From positions 101,300-165,299 of the forward strand of contig JAFEDT010000009.1 in NCBI GenBank assembly GCA_018241445.1: DNA of 64,000 bases. The letters run 5' to 3'. The translations under genes and the position numbers were made by a program. This document shows, piece by piece, positions 33,806-44,016 of this stretch. The DNA comes from Pseudomonadota bacterium. Lineage in GTDB: Bacteria; Pseudomonadota; Gammaproteobacteria; Steroidobacterales; Steroidobacteraceae. The notes below the pieces were generated by a model. It was not told the origin of the DNA, made no database searches, and was given only the letters and a program-made list of their open reading frames with translations. The first letter of the stretch is position 1, and every line of letters starts with the position of its first letter.

Positions 33806-35454
33806 GCAGGCCCCTTTTGAGGACGTCGTCGCGGTGGTGGGGCACCCTGTGCCTGCTGTGCCTGCTGTGTTCGCTGGGCCTGCTGGCGGCCTGCGCCAGG
33901 TCACCGGGCGGCAGCGGCGCGGCAACCGGGTCGGACGCGGCGGGCGGGAAGACCCTGCTGCGCGGCGGCGGGCCGGACCCTGATTCGCTCGATCCGCAGA
34001 AGCTGCGGGGCTTCGAGGCACAGACCATCCTGCGGGACCTGTGCGAGGGACTCACGATCCTGGACCACGCCGGCGGCGCGGCGCCCGGCGGCGCCACGAG
34101 CTGGGCCGTCAGTAGCGACGGACTGACCTGGACCTTCCACCTGCGGCGCGAGGCGCGCTGGTCCACGGGCGACCCGGTGGTGGCCGCCGACTACGTTGCC
34201 GGCCTTACGCGCCTGGTCGATCCGGCCACCGCCTCGGCCAACGCGCAGTACATCGGCGTCATCGCCAACGCCAGCGACATCGTCGCCGGCCGCAAGCCAC
34301 CGGCCTCGCTGGGGGTCGTGGCCCCGGATGAGCATACCGTGGTGATATCGCTCGCCTCCCCCGCGCCCTACCTCCCCGCACTCCTGACGCGCCCCTGCAC
34401 CTGCCCGGTGCATCGCGCCACGCTGGCGCAGCATCCCGGCGACTACGCGCGCGCCGGCGTCATGCCGGCCAACGGCGCTTTCGTGCTCGCCGACTGGCTG
34501 CAGGGCTCCTACGTGCTGCTGCGGCGCAATCACTACTACTGGAACGATGCCGCGACGCGGCTGGCGGCGGTGAAGTACCTGATCATCCCCGACGAGAATG
34601 CCGAGCTGACCCGCTATCGCAGCGGTGAGCTGCATATCACCGTCGTCGTGCCGCGCGGCCAGTTCGACTGGATCCGCTCGCACCTGCCGGGCGAGCTGCA
34701 TATCTCACCGCAGCTGACCACCTACTACTATGGCTTCAACCTGCGCCGCGCACCCTTCGCCGGTCACCCCGGCCTGCGCCGCGCGCTGTCGATGGTGATC
34801 GACCGCGACCGCCTGGCGCGGCTGGTGCTGCGCGTCGGGGAGCTGCCGGCCTGGGGCTGGGTGCCGCCGCAGGTGGCGCAGTACACCCCGCAGTCCTTCG
34901 ACTACCGCAGCATGCCGCTCAGCGCACGCATCGCCGAAGCGCGCCGCCTGTACGCGCAGGCCGGATACTCCGAGGCGCACCCGCTCAGTTTCGAGCTGCG
35001 CTACAACGCGGGCGAGGTGCACACCAAGGTGGCGGTGGCGGTGGCCTCGATGTGGAAGCAGGCTCTCGGCGCGCAGGTGCGCCTGACGCAGGTGGAGTTC
35101 AAGACGCTGCTGTCCGACATCGACCGCGGCGACGTACAGATGTTCCGCTCCAGCTGGGTTGGCGACTACAACGACGCCAACGCCTTCGCCGAGTACTTCA
35201 AGAGCGACTACGGCGTGAACCTGGTGCATTACAACAACCCGCACTACGACGCGCTGGTGCATGAGGCGGCGCAGCAGCGCGACACCTCGCGGCGCCGTGC
35301 GCTGCTGGAGGAGGCGGAGCGGGTGCTGCTGGCCGACACTCCCGCGATCCCGCTGTATTTCTATGTCAACAAGCACCTGGTGAAGCCGCAGGTGCTGGGC
35401 TGGTACGACAACGTGATGAACGTGGTGTACAGCAAGGACCTGGGGTTGCGGTGA
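33802..35454 (+). CDS. Oligopeptide-binding lipoprotein (SBP_bac_5, OppA-like)
   Basis: 550 residues from GTG 33802. The N-terminus is a lipoprotein signal (LCLLCSLGLLAAC, lipobox LAAC), followed by the periplasmic family-5 solute-binding domain (PDPDSLDPQKLRGFEAQTIL, YYWNDAATRLAAVKYLIIPDE, YYYGFNLRRAPFAGHPGLRRAL). These proteins deliver peptides, including murein peptides, to ABC importers. No permease or ATPase genes are adjacent, so it is an orphan unless they lie elsewhere. Confidence 0.9.
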   Translation: MSRPLLRTSSRWWGTLCLLCLLCSLGLLAACARSPGGSGAATGSDAAGGKTLLRGGGPDPDSLDPQKLRGFEAQTILRDLCEGLTILDHAGGAAPGGATSWAVSSDGLTWTFHLRREARWSTGDPVVAADYVAGLTRLVDPATASANAQYIGVIANASDIVAGRKPPASLGVVAPDEHTVVISLASPAPYLPALLTRPCTCPVHRATLAQHPGDYARAGVMPANGAFVLADWLQGSYVLLRRNHYYWNDAATRLAAVKYLIIPDENAELTRYRSGELHITVVVPRGQFDWIRSHLPGELHISPQLTTYYYGFNLRRAPFAGHPGLRRALSMVIDRDRLARLVLRVGELPAWGWVPPQVAQYTPQSFDYRSMPLSARIAEARRLYAQAGYSEAHPLSFELRYNAGEVHTKVAVAVASMWKQALGAQVRLTQVEFKTLLSDIDRGDVQMFRSSWVGDYNDANAFAEYFKSDYGVNLVHYNNPHYDALVHEAAQQRDTSRRRALLEEAERVLLADTPAIPLYFYVNKHLVKPQVLGWYDNVMNVVYSKDLGLR

Positions 35455-35471
35455 CAGGAGCGTCAGCCAGT

Positions 35472-36128
35472 CTAGTGATGCCCCCGGGAACGCACTGCCT
35501 GGTCCCACTGCGGTCCGACGAGTGACACCGTCAGCTTGCCTTCCGTGGAAGAATGGCGCGAGGTGGTCCGGTCATCGCCGGCGATAAAAAAGCCCGTGCC
35601 CACGAACACCATCGTCGATTGCGAAATCGTCCTCTGATCCTGCTCTGCCAGATGTCCGGGGTCGGCATAGATGAGCAGGTAGCGTTCCGCCGCATTCGAG
35701 GAATTCTCAAAGACCACGAGCGACATCTCGGTTGCCCGACGCCTGGCGCTCTCCGCGCCGATGGTCCGGAGGGTCTTGAACTCTCCGTCAAGCATGTCGA
35801 TGCGTGGCAGCAGATAAGTGCCGTTGCCGAAAGGCGCCTCCATCCTGATCGCATACGGGGCTTCGAAGTCAGGGAGCCTGAGCAGGAACGCGGGTAACTC
35901 CAGTCCGGTATCGAGCTTAAGGCATCCGGCTTGCGACCTGAGATCCAGCTGTCCCTTCTGCTTCAGGAAGAGCTCCGTAACGTCGATGGATTTCAACTCC
36001 GCACGTGCATTCGCGCACGCTGGGGTCGGCGGCGCGGGCGCGGCCGCGGCAAATGGCGTTGCGCCGGTCAGCGCCAGCGAGGCCGCCAACAACACCGTGG
36101 CAGCCGGTTGCGTCAGTGACGTCCTCAC
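35472..36128 (-). CDS. Exported protein of unknown function
   Basis: 218 residues from GTG with a signal peptide (TVLLAASLALTGATPFAAAA). The mature part contains two Cys (ACANAR, AGCLKLD) and beta-rich sequence (FEAPYAIRMEAPFGNGTYLLPRIDML). A faint resemblance to MalM-type periplasmic proteins is possible but not relied on. It lies 7 bases after the lipoprotein gene and is probably in the same operon. G+C looks lower here than in neighbouring genes. Confidence 0.6.
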   Translation of the reverse strand: MRTSLTQPAATVLLAASLALTGATPFAAAAPAPPTPACANARAELKSIDVTELFLKQKGQLDLRSQAGCLKLDTGLELPAFLLRLPDFEAPYAIRMEAPFGNGTYLLPRIDMLDGEFKTLRTIGAESARRRATEMSLVVFENSSNAAERYLLIYADPGHLAEQDQRTISQSTMVFVGTGFFIAGDDRTTSRHSSTEGKLTVSLVGPQWDQAVRSRGHH

Positions 36129-36135
36129 GCGGGCC

Positions 36136-36867
36136 TCACTTCAGCTGATTGGCGAGCCCATCAGCTACCGCCTTCTGCGCGACACGCAGCCATCTGGCGA
36201 CGTCCGCCGGTGCCGCACGCATCGCGGCTCGATCCGCAAACACGGCCTGCGCGTCCGGCTCGATAGTAATCGCCTTCTTGGCAGCAGCCGGCATGAAATT
36301 GTTGTAGTAGATCTGGTCGGCAAAGATCACCTTCTGTGTCTTCGCGTCCAGCAAGCGCGCCTCGAGGTGTACCGCCGGCCTGTAGGCGGACTGGGCACCA
36401 GCTGCTTCATAACCGAAGTAGCTGACGTAGAGGTCCAGCACAGCATCTGCGCCCGGCGCGGCCGGCAAGGTCGTCAGGAAACTGGCCGTCTGGTTTGCAG
36501 CGCGCGCACCCTGGAGCATCTGCACTTCAAAGCCGGCCGCTTTGAGCGAGCTCTCGATGTCCGCAGGCAACTGGGCTTTGTATGCGAGGCCACCGCTGGC
36601 AAGTTCGTTTACGGCTTCGTTGGAGGCGTTGGAAGCCCGCGCGGCTTCTACCACCGCGCCGATCAACCCAAAACTGTTACCTACCGCGTTCACGATCGTT
36701 ACCATGGGTTTGTCGGGCATCCCGATCGGTGCGACCGCTATGACATGCAGGCTCGTGTTGGATGCCTTGTCCAGCTCCTGGGTCGGAAAGCTCGCACACG
36801 CCGAGAGCATGACGGCGAGCACGGCGGCGCTGCCGAACAGCGAAGGCCGGCGTGTTGACCTGAACAT
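36136..36867 (-). CDS. Lipoprotein of unknown function
   Basis: 243 residues with a lipoprotein signal (SLFGSAAVLAVMLSAC, lipobox LSAC). The mature region has a glycine/alanine-rich stretch (VNAVGNSFGLIGAVVEAARAS) and VLDLYVSYFGYEAAGAQSAYRP followed by DAKTQKVIFADQIYY, a pattern seen in envelope lipoproteins that assemble in the outer membrane. No specific family assigned. First gene of a pair with 35472-36128. Confidence 0.65.
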   Translation of the reverse strand: MFRSTRRPSLFGSAAVLAVMLSACASFPTQELDKASNTSLHVIAVAPIGMPDKPMVTIVNAVGNSFGLIGAVVEAARASNASNEAVNELASGGLAYKAQLPADIESSLKAAGFEVQMLQGARAANQTASFLTTLPAAPGADAVLDLYVSYFGYEAAGAQSAYRPAVHLEARLLDAKTQKVIFADQIYYNNFMPAAAKKAITIEPDAQAVFADRAAMRAAPADVARWLRVAQKAVADGLANQLK

Positions 36868-37023
36868 GTTGTTGTACCTTCATGTTGGATGCTGTGCGCG
36901 GCCCTGCGCCACGACACCGCGTCACGTGTTGTTGTTCCCCCGAAACACGATTTGACACATGGCCGCAACCGGATGTCAACCGCGTCGAGGTTGCCGAAGG
37001 TCTGCGGGCCTTCGGAAGTCGAA

Positions 37024-38379
37024 CTATTTTCCGATGCAGAAACTCCCGAAGATCCTCCCCAGCAGGTCATCCGGCGTGAACTCGCCGGTGATCTCCCCCA
37101 GCGCCTGTTGCGCGGCGCGCAGCTCCTCCGCCACCAGCTCCCCGGCGCGCCGCTCGCGCAGTTGACGCTCGGCCTCACCGACATGCGTGCGGGCACGCGC
37201 CAGTGCAGTAAGGTGCCGCGCGCGGGCGCTGATCGTGCCGCCCTCGCCGCCCCCCTGGTAGCCCATCACCTGTTTGAGGTGGCGGCGCAGGGCATCGAGC
37301 CCCGTCCCTTCCAGCGCCGACAGCAGCAAGCGCGGCGGCCCGCTGACCGTGTCACCCATCGGCAGGCCGGCGGCCAGGTCGCACTTGTTGAAGACCAGCG
37401 TGACCGGAACGTCGGGCGGCAGGCGCTCGCGCTCCCCCTGAAAGGCCGCGGCGTCCGGGTCAGCGACGGCGTCCACCACGAACAGCACCCGGTCGGCCCG
37501 GTGCATCTCCGCCTGCGCACGCCGGATGCCCTCGGCCTCCACCGCATCGGCCTCGCCGCGCAGACCGGCGGTATCGATCACGTGCAGCGGCATGCCGTCG
37601 ATGTTGATGCGCTCGCGCAGCAGGTCGCGCGTGGTGCCGGGGATGGGCGTGACAATGGCCGCTTCGTATCCGGCCAGGCGGTTGAGCAGGCTGGACTTGC
37701 CGGCGTTGGGCCGGCCGGCGATCACCACCGTCATGCCCTCGTGCAGCAGACGCCCCTGCTGCGCGCTCTGCTGCACTGCCTCGAAGTGCTCGCGTACCAG
37801 CTGGAAGCGGTCCATCAACGCACGATCGGCGAGGAAGTCGATCTCCTCCTCCGGGAAGTCTATGGCCGCCTCGACGTGGGTGCGCACATCGATGACGGCC
37901 TCGGTGAGCCCGCGCACCATCACCGAGAACTCCCCCTGCATGGAGCGCATGGCCGCGCGCGCCGCCTGCTGCGAGCCCGCGTCGATCAGGTCGGCGATCG
38001 CCTCGGCCTGTGCCAGGTCCAGCTTGTCGTTGAGGAAGGCGCGCTCGGTGAACTCGCCCGGTCGTGCCCGCCGGGCCCCCAGCTCCAGGGCGCGCGCGAT
38101 CAGCGCCTCCAGCACCAGCGGACCACCGTGGGCCTGCAACTCCAGCACGTGCTCGCCCGTGTAGGAATGCGGCGAGGGGAAGAACAATGCGATGCCGGCG
38201 TCGATGGGCTGGCGCTGCCCGTCCAGGAAGGGGGCGAAGGTGGCGTGGCGCGCCAGGGGCAGCTCTCCGAGCAGGGTGGCCGCATATTCGGGGACCTTCG
38301 GCCCGGACAGCCGCACGATGCCCACTCCACCCCGTCCGGGTGGGGTTGCTGCGGCCACGATGGTGTCCGTACGGGTCAT
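37024..38379 (-). CDS. mnmE: tRNA modification GTPase MnmE
   Basis: 451 residues: N-terminal folate-binding domain ([22 protein letters not shown]), a helical domain, an inserted Ras-like G domain ([23 protein letters not shown]) and the C-terminal catalytic CIGK. Partner of MnmG in U34 modification. It is the last gene of the leftward rpmH-rnpA-yidD-yidC-mnmE series; a repeat hairpin separates it from yidC. Confidence 0.96.
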   Translation of the reverse strand: MTRTDTIVAAATPPGRGGVGIVRLSGPKVPEYAATLLGELPLARHATFAPFLDGQRQPIDAGIALFFPSPHSYTGEHVLELQAHGGPLVLEALIARALELGARRARPGEFTERAFLNDKLDLAQAEAIADLIDAGSQQAARAAMRSMQGEFSVMVRGLTEAVIDVRTHVEAAIDFPEEEIDFLADRALMDRFQLVREHFEAVQQSAQQGRLLHEGMTVVIAGRPNAGKSSLLNRLAGYEAAIVTPIPGTTRDLLRERINIDGMPLHVIDTAGLRGEADAVEAEGIRRAQAEMHRADRVLFVVDAVADPDAAAFQGERERLPPDVPVTLVFNKCDLAAGLPMGDTVSGPPRLLLSALEGTGLDALRRHLKQVMGYQGGGEGGTISARARHLTALARARTHVGEAERQLRERRAGELVAEELRAAQQALGEITGEFTPDDLLGRIFGSFCIGK

Positions 38380-38418
38380 GCGGCGGCGGCTCCCTCAGGA
38401 AGCCAAGGCTACCACTGT

Positions 38419-38468
38419 CCAGGCGCTGCGCGCCGGGTTCACCCGGGTTCGCAGGAACGAACCCGGGT
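38419..38468. repeat. Composite intergenic repeat: CCAGGCGCTGCGCGCC unit plus hairpin
   Basis: A copy of CCAGGCGCTGCGCGCC at 38419-38434 is followed by ACCCGGGTTCG (38441-38451), loop CAGGAA, CGAACCCGGGT (38458-38468), a perfect 11-bp stem. The same unit-plus-hairpin order occurs at 41109-41179 with two unit copies. It lies between yidC and mnmE. Confidence 0.75.
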
Positions 38469-38505
38469 CATATAGCCAAGACAGAAACGAGAAGCGGCGA
38501 ACCCG

Positions 38506-40239
38506 CTAGTTTTTTCTGGCCACCGCCGCTTCGATGCGGCGGTTGATGTTCCACTGCTGCGCGATCGACAGGATAGTGTTGGTGACCCAGTACAACACCA
38601 GGCCGGCGGGGAAGAAGGCGAAGGTCACCGACATCACCAGCGGCATGAACATGAACACCTTGGCCTGCACCGGGTCGGGCGGGGCGGGATTGAGCTTGTA
38701 CTGCACGAACATCGCCGCCGCCATGATCGCCGGCAGGATGAACAGCGGGTCACGCGAAGACAGGTCGTGGATCCAGAAAGCGAACGGCGCCTGACGCATC
38801 TCCACGCTCTCCAGCAGCACCCAGTAGAACGCCAGGAACACCGGGATCTGGATGATCATCGGCAGGCAGCCGGCGACCGGGTTGATCTTCTCGCGCTTGT
38901 ACATGTCCATCATGGCGCGGCCGAGCTTCTCGCGGTCGTCGGCGTAGGTCTCCTGCAGGTTCTTGATGCGCGGCTGCAGGGTCTTCATCTTCGCCATCGA
39001 GCGCCCACTGGCCTCCGACAGCGGATAGAACAGCAGCTTCAGCAGGAAGGTGACCAGGATGATCGCCACGCCCCAGTTGCCCGTCGCCGCGTGCACCCAC
39101 GACAGCGCCGTGAACAGCGGCATTGCCAGGATCCACAGGGGACCGTAGTCGGCCACCCGCCCCAGCTCCGGTGAGGCCGCCCGCAGCTGCTTCTGCAGCT
39201 TCGGCCCCACGAACAGACTCTCACCGAACTCCCCGCTGGCACCGGTGGCGATGCTGTGCGCGGGACCTAAGTCCGACAGCAGGTACTGGTTGCCATCGAC
39301 TTGCAGCGCGAACTGATGGGCGGTGCCCTTCGGCGGCACGATCGCCGTCACGAAGTAGTGCTGCAGGGCCGCGATCCAGCCGTCGGTCACCTGCACCGAC
39401 AGGTTGGCGTTGTCGCTGCTTGCGGGATTCAGCTTGCGGTACTTGGTGCCGTCGTGGAGCGCAGGTCCATGGAAGGCGGAGCTGGTGACGTTGAACATCG
39501 AGCCCTTGGTCCGCGGGTCGTTGCGCAGGATCTGCGCGTAGGGGCGCACCTGCCAGGCAGCGCCGCTGCCGTTGTGGACCTGGTACTGCAGATCGATGCG
39601 GTACTGGCCGCGGCGCAGGATGAAGGTCTTGGTGACCTCGATCCCGTCCTCGCTCCAGGTGAGCGGCACGCGCAGTTCCGCGGCGCTGCCCAGGGAATAC
39701 TCACTGCTGGCGGCCTGATACAGCGCCGAATGCGTCGGCGCCGGCACACCGACGGCAGTCGCGGCGAGGCCCGACTGCAGCAGGTAGAGCGTCTGCGCAT
39801 CGTCGTCGTTCTCCAGGCGTACCGGGGTGGCCTCGCCCTTGACCTTGGGATAGGCGAGCAGGTCGGCGCGGGTCACCGTGCCACCGCGAGTGCTGATATC
39901 CAGGTCCAGTACATCGGTACGCACGTGGATCACGGGAGCCGGGGCACTGACTTGCGGCGTCCCTAATGCAGGTGCGGCGGAGACAGTGCCGGCGGCCGGT
40001 GCCCCAGGGGCCGCGGAGTGCGTGGTGGGCTCCGGCGCGGTCGCCGCTGCCGGTACCCGCTCACCCAGGCTGTTCCCGATGCCGGTGCCCGGATGCGCCT
40101 GTCCCCTGGTGGCCGATTCGACCGCTGCCGCGGGCGCGGATGCGAAGTCGTGGGTCCAGGTCTGATAGTTGATGAACAGCAGCACGCCCAGCGTGCCCCA
40201 CAGGTAGTAGCGCAGGTTGGCGCCGGTGCTGGTGGTCAT
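38506..40239 (-). CDS. yidC: Membrane protein insertase YidC
   Basis: 577 residues, the long Gram-negative form: N-terminal helix ([18 protein letters not shown]), Ala/Pro-rich linker, the large periplasmic beta-sandwich domain (~90-340), and five conserved helices beginning with [20 protein letters not shown], with the Lys/Met-rich cytoplasmic hairpin ([14 protein letters not shown]). It inserts inner-membrane proteins with or without SecYEG. It overlaps yidD by ATGA. Confidence 0.96.
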   Translation of the reverse strand: MTTSTGANLRYYLWGTLGVLLFINYQTWTHDFASAPAAAVESATRGQAHPGTGIGNSLGERVPAAATAPEPTTHSAAPGAPAAGTVSAAPALGTPQVSAPAPVIHVRTDVLDLDISTRGGTVTRADLLAYPKVKGEATPVRLENDDDAQTLYLLQSGLAATAVGVPAPTHSALYQAASSEYSLGSAAELRVPLTWSEDGIEVTKTFILRRGQYRIDLQYQVHNGSGAAWQVRPYAQILRNDPRTKGSMFNVTSSAFHGPALHDGTKYRKLNPASSDNANLSVQVTDGWIAALQHYFVTAIVPPKGTAHQFALQVDGNQYLLSDLGPAHSIATGASGEFGESLFVGPKLQKQLRAASPELGRVADYGPLWILAMPLFTALSWVHAATGNWGVAIILVTFLLKLLFYPLSEASGRSMAKMKTLQPRIKNLQETYADDREKLGRAMMDMYKREKINPVAGCLPMIIQIPVFLAFYWVLLESVEMRQAPFAFWIHDLSSRDPLFILPAIMAAAMFVQYKLNPAPPDPVQAKVFMFMPLVMSVTFAFFPAGLVLYWVTNTILSIAQQWNINRRIEAAVARKN

Positions 40240-40481
40240 GAGTGCTCGTGACAGTCGGAACGGTGCCGGGCCGCGGGAACGGGATCGTAGCCGCCCGGAT
40301 GAAAGGGGTGGCAGCAGGCCAGGCGGCGCAGCGCCAGAGCGCCGCCGCGCAGCAGCCCGAATCGCAGCAGCGCCTCGTGTGCGTACTGCGAACAGCTCGG
40401 GTAGAACCGGCAGCGCGGCCCGAGCAGCGGGCTGATCGCGAGCTGGTAGCCGCGGATCAGGGCGGCGGCGAGGTGGCGCAT
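40236..40481 (-). CDS. yidD: Membrane protein insertion efficiency factor YidD
   Basis: 81 residues with the family core [20 protein letters not shown] and [14 protein letters not shown], containing the three conserved Cys. It aids YidC-dependent insertion. It overlaps rnpA by 25 bases and yidC by 4. Confidence 0.94.
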   Translation of the reverse strand: MRHLAAALIRGYQLAISPLLGPRCRFYPSCSQYAHEALLRFGLLRGGALALRRLACCHPFHPGGYDPVPAARHRSDCHEHS

Positions 40482-40828
40482 TCGTCAGTAATCCGTTTCC
40501 ACAGCGTGAGCAGGCTGGCGTGCAACTGCGGGGCGCGCGCATCCCGCGCGAGGGGCCGCGCACTCACGACCACGTCTACGGCCGGAAGTTCATGGCGGTG
40601 CAGGCGGAAGGACTCACGGATGATGCGCCGGATGCGGTTGCGCCGCACGCCATTGCCGGCGACCCGGACCGCCACCGCGAGGCCCAGGCGCGGGTACCCG
40701 GCCGGGTTGGCAACCACGGTCATGCCGAAATAGCCATCGCCGAGGCGCCGGCCGCGCCCGTAAGCCCGGTCGAATTCGCCCTTGGCCCGCAGGCGTAGCC
40801 GCGCCGGCAGGGAGAACTGCCCTGACAT
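40457..40828 (-). CDS. rnpA: Ribonuclease P protein component
   Basis: 123 residues. [16 protein letters not shown] and the RNR signature [18 protein letters not shown] identify the protein subunit that helps the RNase P RNA trim tRNA 5' ends. Normal length. Located after rpmH and overlapping yidD, as is standard. Confidence 0.95.
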   Translation of the reverse strand: MSGQFSLPARLRLRAKGEFDRAYGRGRRLGDGYFGMTVVANPAGYPRLGLAVAVRVAGNGVRRNRIRRIIRESFRLHRHELPAVDVVVSARPLARDARAPQLHASLLTLWKRITDECATSPPP

Positions 40829-40887
40829 GGGGTCATCGCTTCGATTGGGCCGCTTCAGAGCGCTGGGAAGTGCCTGCGGCCAGTCGA

Positions 40888-41028
40888 TCAGGGCGTCAGC
40901 TTGCGCCGGCCCTTGGCACGGCGTCGCGCCAGCACCTTGCGCCCATTCTTGGTGGCCATGCGGGCACGGAACCCGTGGGTGCGCGCGCGGCGCACTTTGC
41001 TCGGCTGATAAGTCCGCTTGGTGGCCAT
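40888..41028 (-). CDS. rpmH: Ribosomal protein L34
   Basis: 46 residues beginning [20 protein letters not shown] and ending [12 protein letters not shown], the highly basic L34 protein of the large subunit. It is the first gene of the leftward series, 59 bases upstream of rnpA, and diverges from dnaA. Confidence 0.97.
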   Translation of the reverse strand: MATKRTYQPSKVRRARTHGFRARMATKNGRKVLARRRAKGRRKLTP

Positions 41029-41108
41029 GAGGGGCTCCGTGAAAACCCGGTCCGCAGGGTCAAAAAAGGGCGGCAAGGCTAAGCCGTTGAGCCTCAAGGT
41101 GTCAACTT

Positions 41109-41179
41109 CCCAGGCGCTGCGCGCCACATCCCAGGCGCTGCGCGCCACATCTCTCCGGGTTCGCCGGAAGCGAACCCGG
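41109..41179. repeat. Composite intergenic repeat: two 21-bp tandem units plus hairpin
   Basis: Two identical adjacent 21-bp units (41109-41129 and 41130-41150), each containing CCAGGCGCTGCGCGCC, are followed by CCGGGTTCGC (41155-41164), loop CGGAA, GCGAACCCGG (41170-41179). The rpmH-dnaA gap (41029-41310) holds this element and a possible dnaA promoter (TATAGACT near 41254), but no gene. Confidence 0.75.
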
Positions 41180-41310
41180 TACATGAGGCCGAAGCCGGGG
41201 GAGCAGAACCGAAGGTCAGGCGTTCCGAGAATCTTCAGCCGGCCGCATGATGGGTATAGACTGCGCGGCCTTTTCCTTAGGGTTCCTGACCGGTACCGCG
41301 GAGGCAACGC

Positions 41311-42690
41311 GTGGAAGCGTCGCTCTGGAGTCGCTGCATGGGCGCCCTGGAGGCAGAACTGCCACAGCAGCAGTTCAACACCTGGGTGCGCCCGCTGCAG
41401 GCCCTCGAGGGGAATGGGGTCCTGAAGCTGCTGGCGCCCAACCGTTTCGTGGTTGACTGGGTCAATACGCATCTGCTGCCGCGCATCGGCGAGTTGCTGC
41501 GCGACGGCGGCAGTGGCCGTGCACCTATCGTTACAGTGGAAGTCGGCACCCGGGCCCCCGCGGCGCCGGCGCCAGCCGCAGCGACACACACCTCCCATGC
41601 CCAGCCCCACGGCCAGCACCATGCCGGGGGCGCGGCGCGCGCGCCGACGCGTACCGAGGGTCTGATCGTCGGCGCCCGCCTCAACCCGGACTTCACCTTC
41701 GCGACGTTCGTGGAGGGCAAGAGCAACCAGCTTGCCAGGGCGGCAGCCCTGCAGGTGGCGGAGAACCCCGGCAAGGCCTACAACCCGCTGTTCCTGTACG
41801 GTGGTGTCGGCCTGGGCAAGACTCACCTGATGCACTCCATCGCTCACCTGATCAAGCAGAACAATCCCGATGCTCGCATTGCCTACGTGTACTCCGAGCG
41901 CTTCGTCGGCGACATGGTGCGCGCCCTGCAGCACAACTCGATGAACGAGTTCAAGGCGGCTTACCGCTCGCTGAACGCCCTGCTGATCGACGACATCCAG
42001 TTCTTCGCCGGCAAGGAACGCTCGCAGGAGGAGTTCTTCCACACCTTCAACGAACTGCTCGAGGGCCAGCACCAGGTGATCCTGACTTGCGACCGCTACC
42101 CGAAGGAGGTCGAGGGCCTGGAGGAACGCCTCAAGTCGCGCTTTGGCTGGGGTCTGACGGTGGCCATCGAACCTCCGGAACTGGAAACCTGTGCGGCGAT
42201 CCTGATGACCAAGGCGCACAGCGCCGGCGTCGCGCTGCCCGAGGAAGTGGCGTTCTTCATCGCCAAGCGCATCCGCTCCAACGTGCGCGAGCTGGAGGGT
42301 GCATTGCGCCGCGTGATCGCCAACTCGCGTTTCACCGGCCATCCGATCACGCTCGAATTCACCAAGGAAGCGCTGAAGGACCTGCTGTCGCTGCAAGCAC
42401 GGCTGGTTACCATCGAGAACATCCAGAAAACCGTGGCGGACTACTACAAAGTGCGCATGGCGGACATGTTGTCCAAGCGCCGCAGCCGCTCGGTGGCCCG
42501 CCCGCGCCAGGTGGCCATGGCCCTGGCGAAAGAGTTGACCAACCATAGCTTGCCGGAGATCGGGGATGCCTTCGGCGGCCGCGACCACACCACGGTCCTG
42601 CACGCCTGCAAGCGCATCCGCGAGCTGCGCGACACCGAGCAGCGCATGAAGGAAGATTATTCGAACCTGTTGAGAACCCTGGCGGGATGA
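41311..42690 (+). CDS. dnaA: Chromosomal replication initiator DnaA
   Basis: 459 residues from GTG 41311 (GGAGGCAAC upstream). Domain I runs at 1-75, then a short His/Ala/Pro linker (~80-115), then AAA+ domain III with Walker A GGVGLGKT (164-171) and LLIDDIQFF. Domain IV ends with the DNA-binding signature [15 protein letters not shown]. It binds DnaA boxes to open oriC. dnaN follows after 228 bases that contain box-like sites. Confidence 0.97.
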   Translation: MEASLWSRCMGALEAELPQQQFNTWVRPLQALEGNGVLKLLAPNRFVVDWVNTHLLPRIGELLRDGGSGRAPIVTVEVGTRAPAAPAPAAATHTSHAQPHGQHHAGGAARAPTRTEGLIVGARLNPDFTFATFVEGKSNQLARAAALQVAENPGKAYNPLFLYGGVGLGKTHLMHSIAHLIKQNNPDARIAYVYSERFVGDMVRALQHNSMNEFKAAYRSLNALLIDDIQFFAGKERSQEEFFHTFNELLEGQHQVILTCDRYPKEVEGLEERLKSRFGWGLTVAIEPPELETCAAILMTKAHSAGVALPEEVAFFIAKRIRSNVRELEGALRRVIANSRFTGHPITLEFTKEALKDLLSLQARLVTIENIQKTVADYYKVRMADMLSKRRSRSVARPRQVAMALAKELTNHSLPEIGDAFGGRDHTTVLHACKRIRELRDTEQRMKEDYSNLLRTLAG

Positions 42691-42702
42691 TGTGCGCAGG
42701 CC

Positions 42703-42844
42703 TGTGGATTATCTGTGGGCCGCAATGGGGATAGAGTTGTCCACAGGGCCCGCACAGGGGATGCGGAGGTTGCCGGTGGTTCCGTGCCGGTTCCGCAGGC
42801 AGCGCAAGCGACTGACGCGAACGGAGAAACTTTTCTTATCCCCA
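42703..42844. other. Putative part of oriC: DnaA-box-like sites between dnaA and dnaN
   Basis: Three 9-mers one mismatch from TTATCCACA or its complement lie in the 228-base dnaA-dnaN gap: TGTGGATTA (42703-42711), TTGTCCACA (42737-42745) and TTATCCCCA (42836-42844). An A+T-richer stretch at about 42833-42900 follows. This is a common place for a gammaproteobacterial origin. The boxes could also serve dnaA/dnaN autoregulation. Confidence 0.55.
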
Positions 42845-42918
42845 CGACACACAGGCTCTATAGTCTTAACAATCAGATCTTCTACCCAAAGAGATTTCCG
42901 GATAGAGAGTTGCATCCC

Positions 42919-44016
42919 ATGAAGCTGACCGCCGCACGCGAAGATATCCTGGTGCCGTTGCAGAGTGTCATCGGCGTCGTCGAACGCCGGCAGACGATGC
43001 CGGTATTGGCCAACGTGTTGCTGCAGGCGCGTGACAGCAAGCTCAGCGTCACGGGCACGGACCTGGAAGTGGAGCTGGTTGCAGCGCACGGCGTCACCGT
43101 GCAACAGGCCGGGGAAATCACGGTGCCGGGACGCAAGCTGCTCGATATTTTCCGTTCCCTGCCGGAGAAGACCAGCGTCACGCTGAGTACTGAGGGCGAA
43201 CGTGTTTCGATCCGCGCCGGCCGCAGCCGCTTCACGCTCTCGAGCCTGCCCGCGGGAGATTTTCCGCTGGTGGAAGACATCAACGCGCAGCAGACACTGC
43301 GCCTCGCCCAGGGCGAGTTCCGGCGACTGATCGACAAGACCCACTTCTCGATGGCGCAGCAGGACGTGCGTTACTACCTCAACGGGCTGATGCTGGAGAC
43401 CGACGGCAAAGCGCTGCGCGCCGTGGCGACGGACGGGCATCGCCTCGCACTGTGCGAGATGGCCCTGGCGGGTAAGGGCCAGGGAACCCAGCAGGTCATC
43501 GTTCCGCGTAAAGGTGTGCTGGAGCTGCAGCGGATCCTGGGTACCGATGGAGAAATAGAGCTGTCAGTCGGAACAAATCACGTTCGCGCTCAGATCGGCG
43601 ACATTCGATTCACTTCGAAGCTGATCGATGGTCGTTTCCCGGAGTACGGGCGGGTAATCCCCGGGAGTCCACCGCGAACTGTAGAGGCCGATCGCGAGAC
43701 CCTGCGGCAGGCGCTACAGCGAACCGCGATCCTTTCGAACGAGAAATACCGCGGAATCCGGCTGACCGCCCGCCCGGACCTGCTCACCCTGCAAGCGCAC
43801 AATCCCGAACAGGAAGAGGCTGAAGACCAGGTCGAAGTCACCTACAAGGGCGACGAAGTCGAGATCGGCTTCAACGTGAATTACCTGCTGGATGCGCTGG
43901 GCGCCGTGGAAGGTGACAAGGTGGCGATCGGCCTGACGGATTCCAACAGCAGTTGTTTGATCCATGCTCCGGGCGTCACCAGCGCGCGCTACGTTGTCAT
44001 GCCCATGCGCTTGTAG
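42919..44016 (+). CDS. dnaN: DNA polymerase III beta subunit (sliding clamp)
   Basis: 365 residues starting MKLTAAREDILVPLQSVIGV, with three repeated clamp domains (RRQTMPVLANVLLQ; EFRRLIDKTHFSMAQQDVRYYLNG; LRQALQRTAILSNEKYRG) and the C-terminal YVVMPMRL that lines the peptide-binding pocket. It tethers polymerase III to DNA. The start at 42919 gives the conserved N-terminus; a longer in-frame extension crosses the origin-like gap and is rejected. Confidence 0.97.
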   Translation: MKLTAAREDILVPLQSVIGVVERRQTMPVLANVLLQARDSKLSVTGTDLEVELVAAHGVTVQQAGEITVPGRKLLDIFRSLPEKTSVTLSTEGERVSIRAGRSRFTLSSLPAGDFPLVEDINAQQTLRLAQGEFRRLIDKTHFSMAQQDVRYYLNGLMLETDGKALRAVATDGHRLALCEMALAGKGQGTQQVIVPRKGVLELQRILGTDGEIELSVGTNHVRAQIGDIRFTSKLIDGRFPEYGRVIPGSPPRTVEADRETLRQALQRTAILSNEKYRGIRLTARPDLLTLQAHNPEQEEAEDQVEVTYKGDEVEIGFNVNYLLDALGAVEGDKVAIGLTDSNSSCLIHAPGVTSARYVVMPMRL

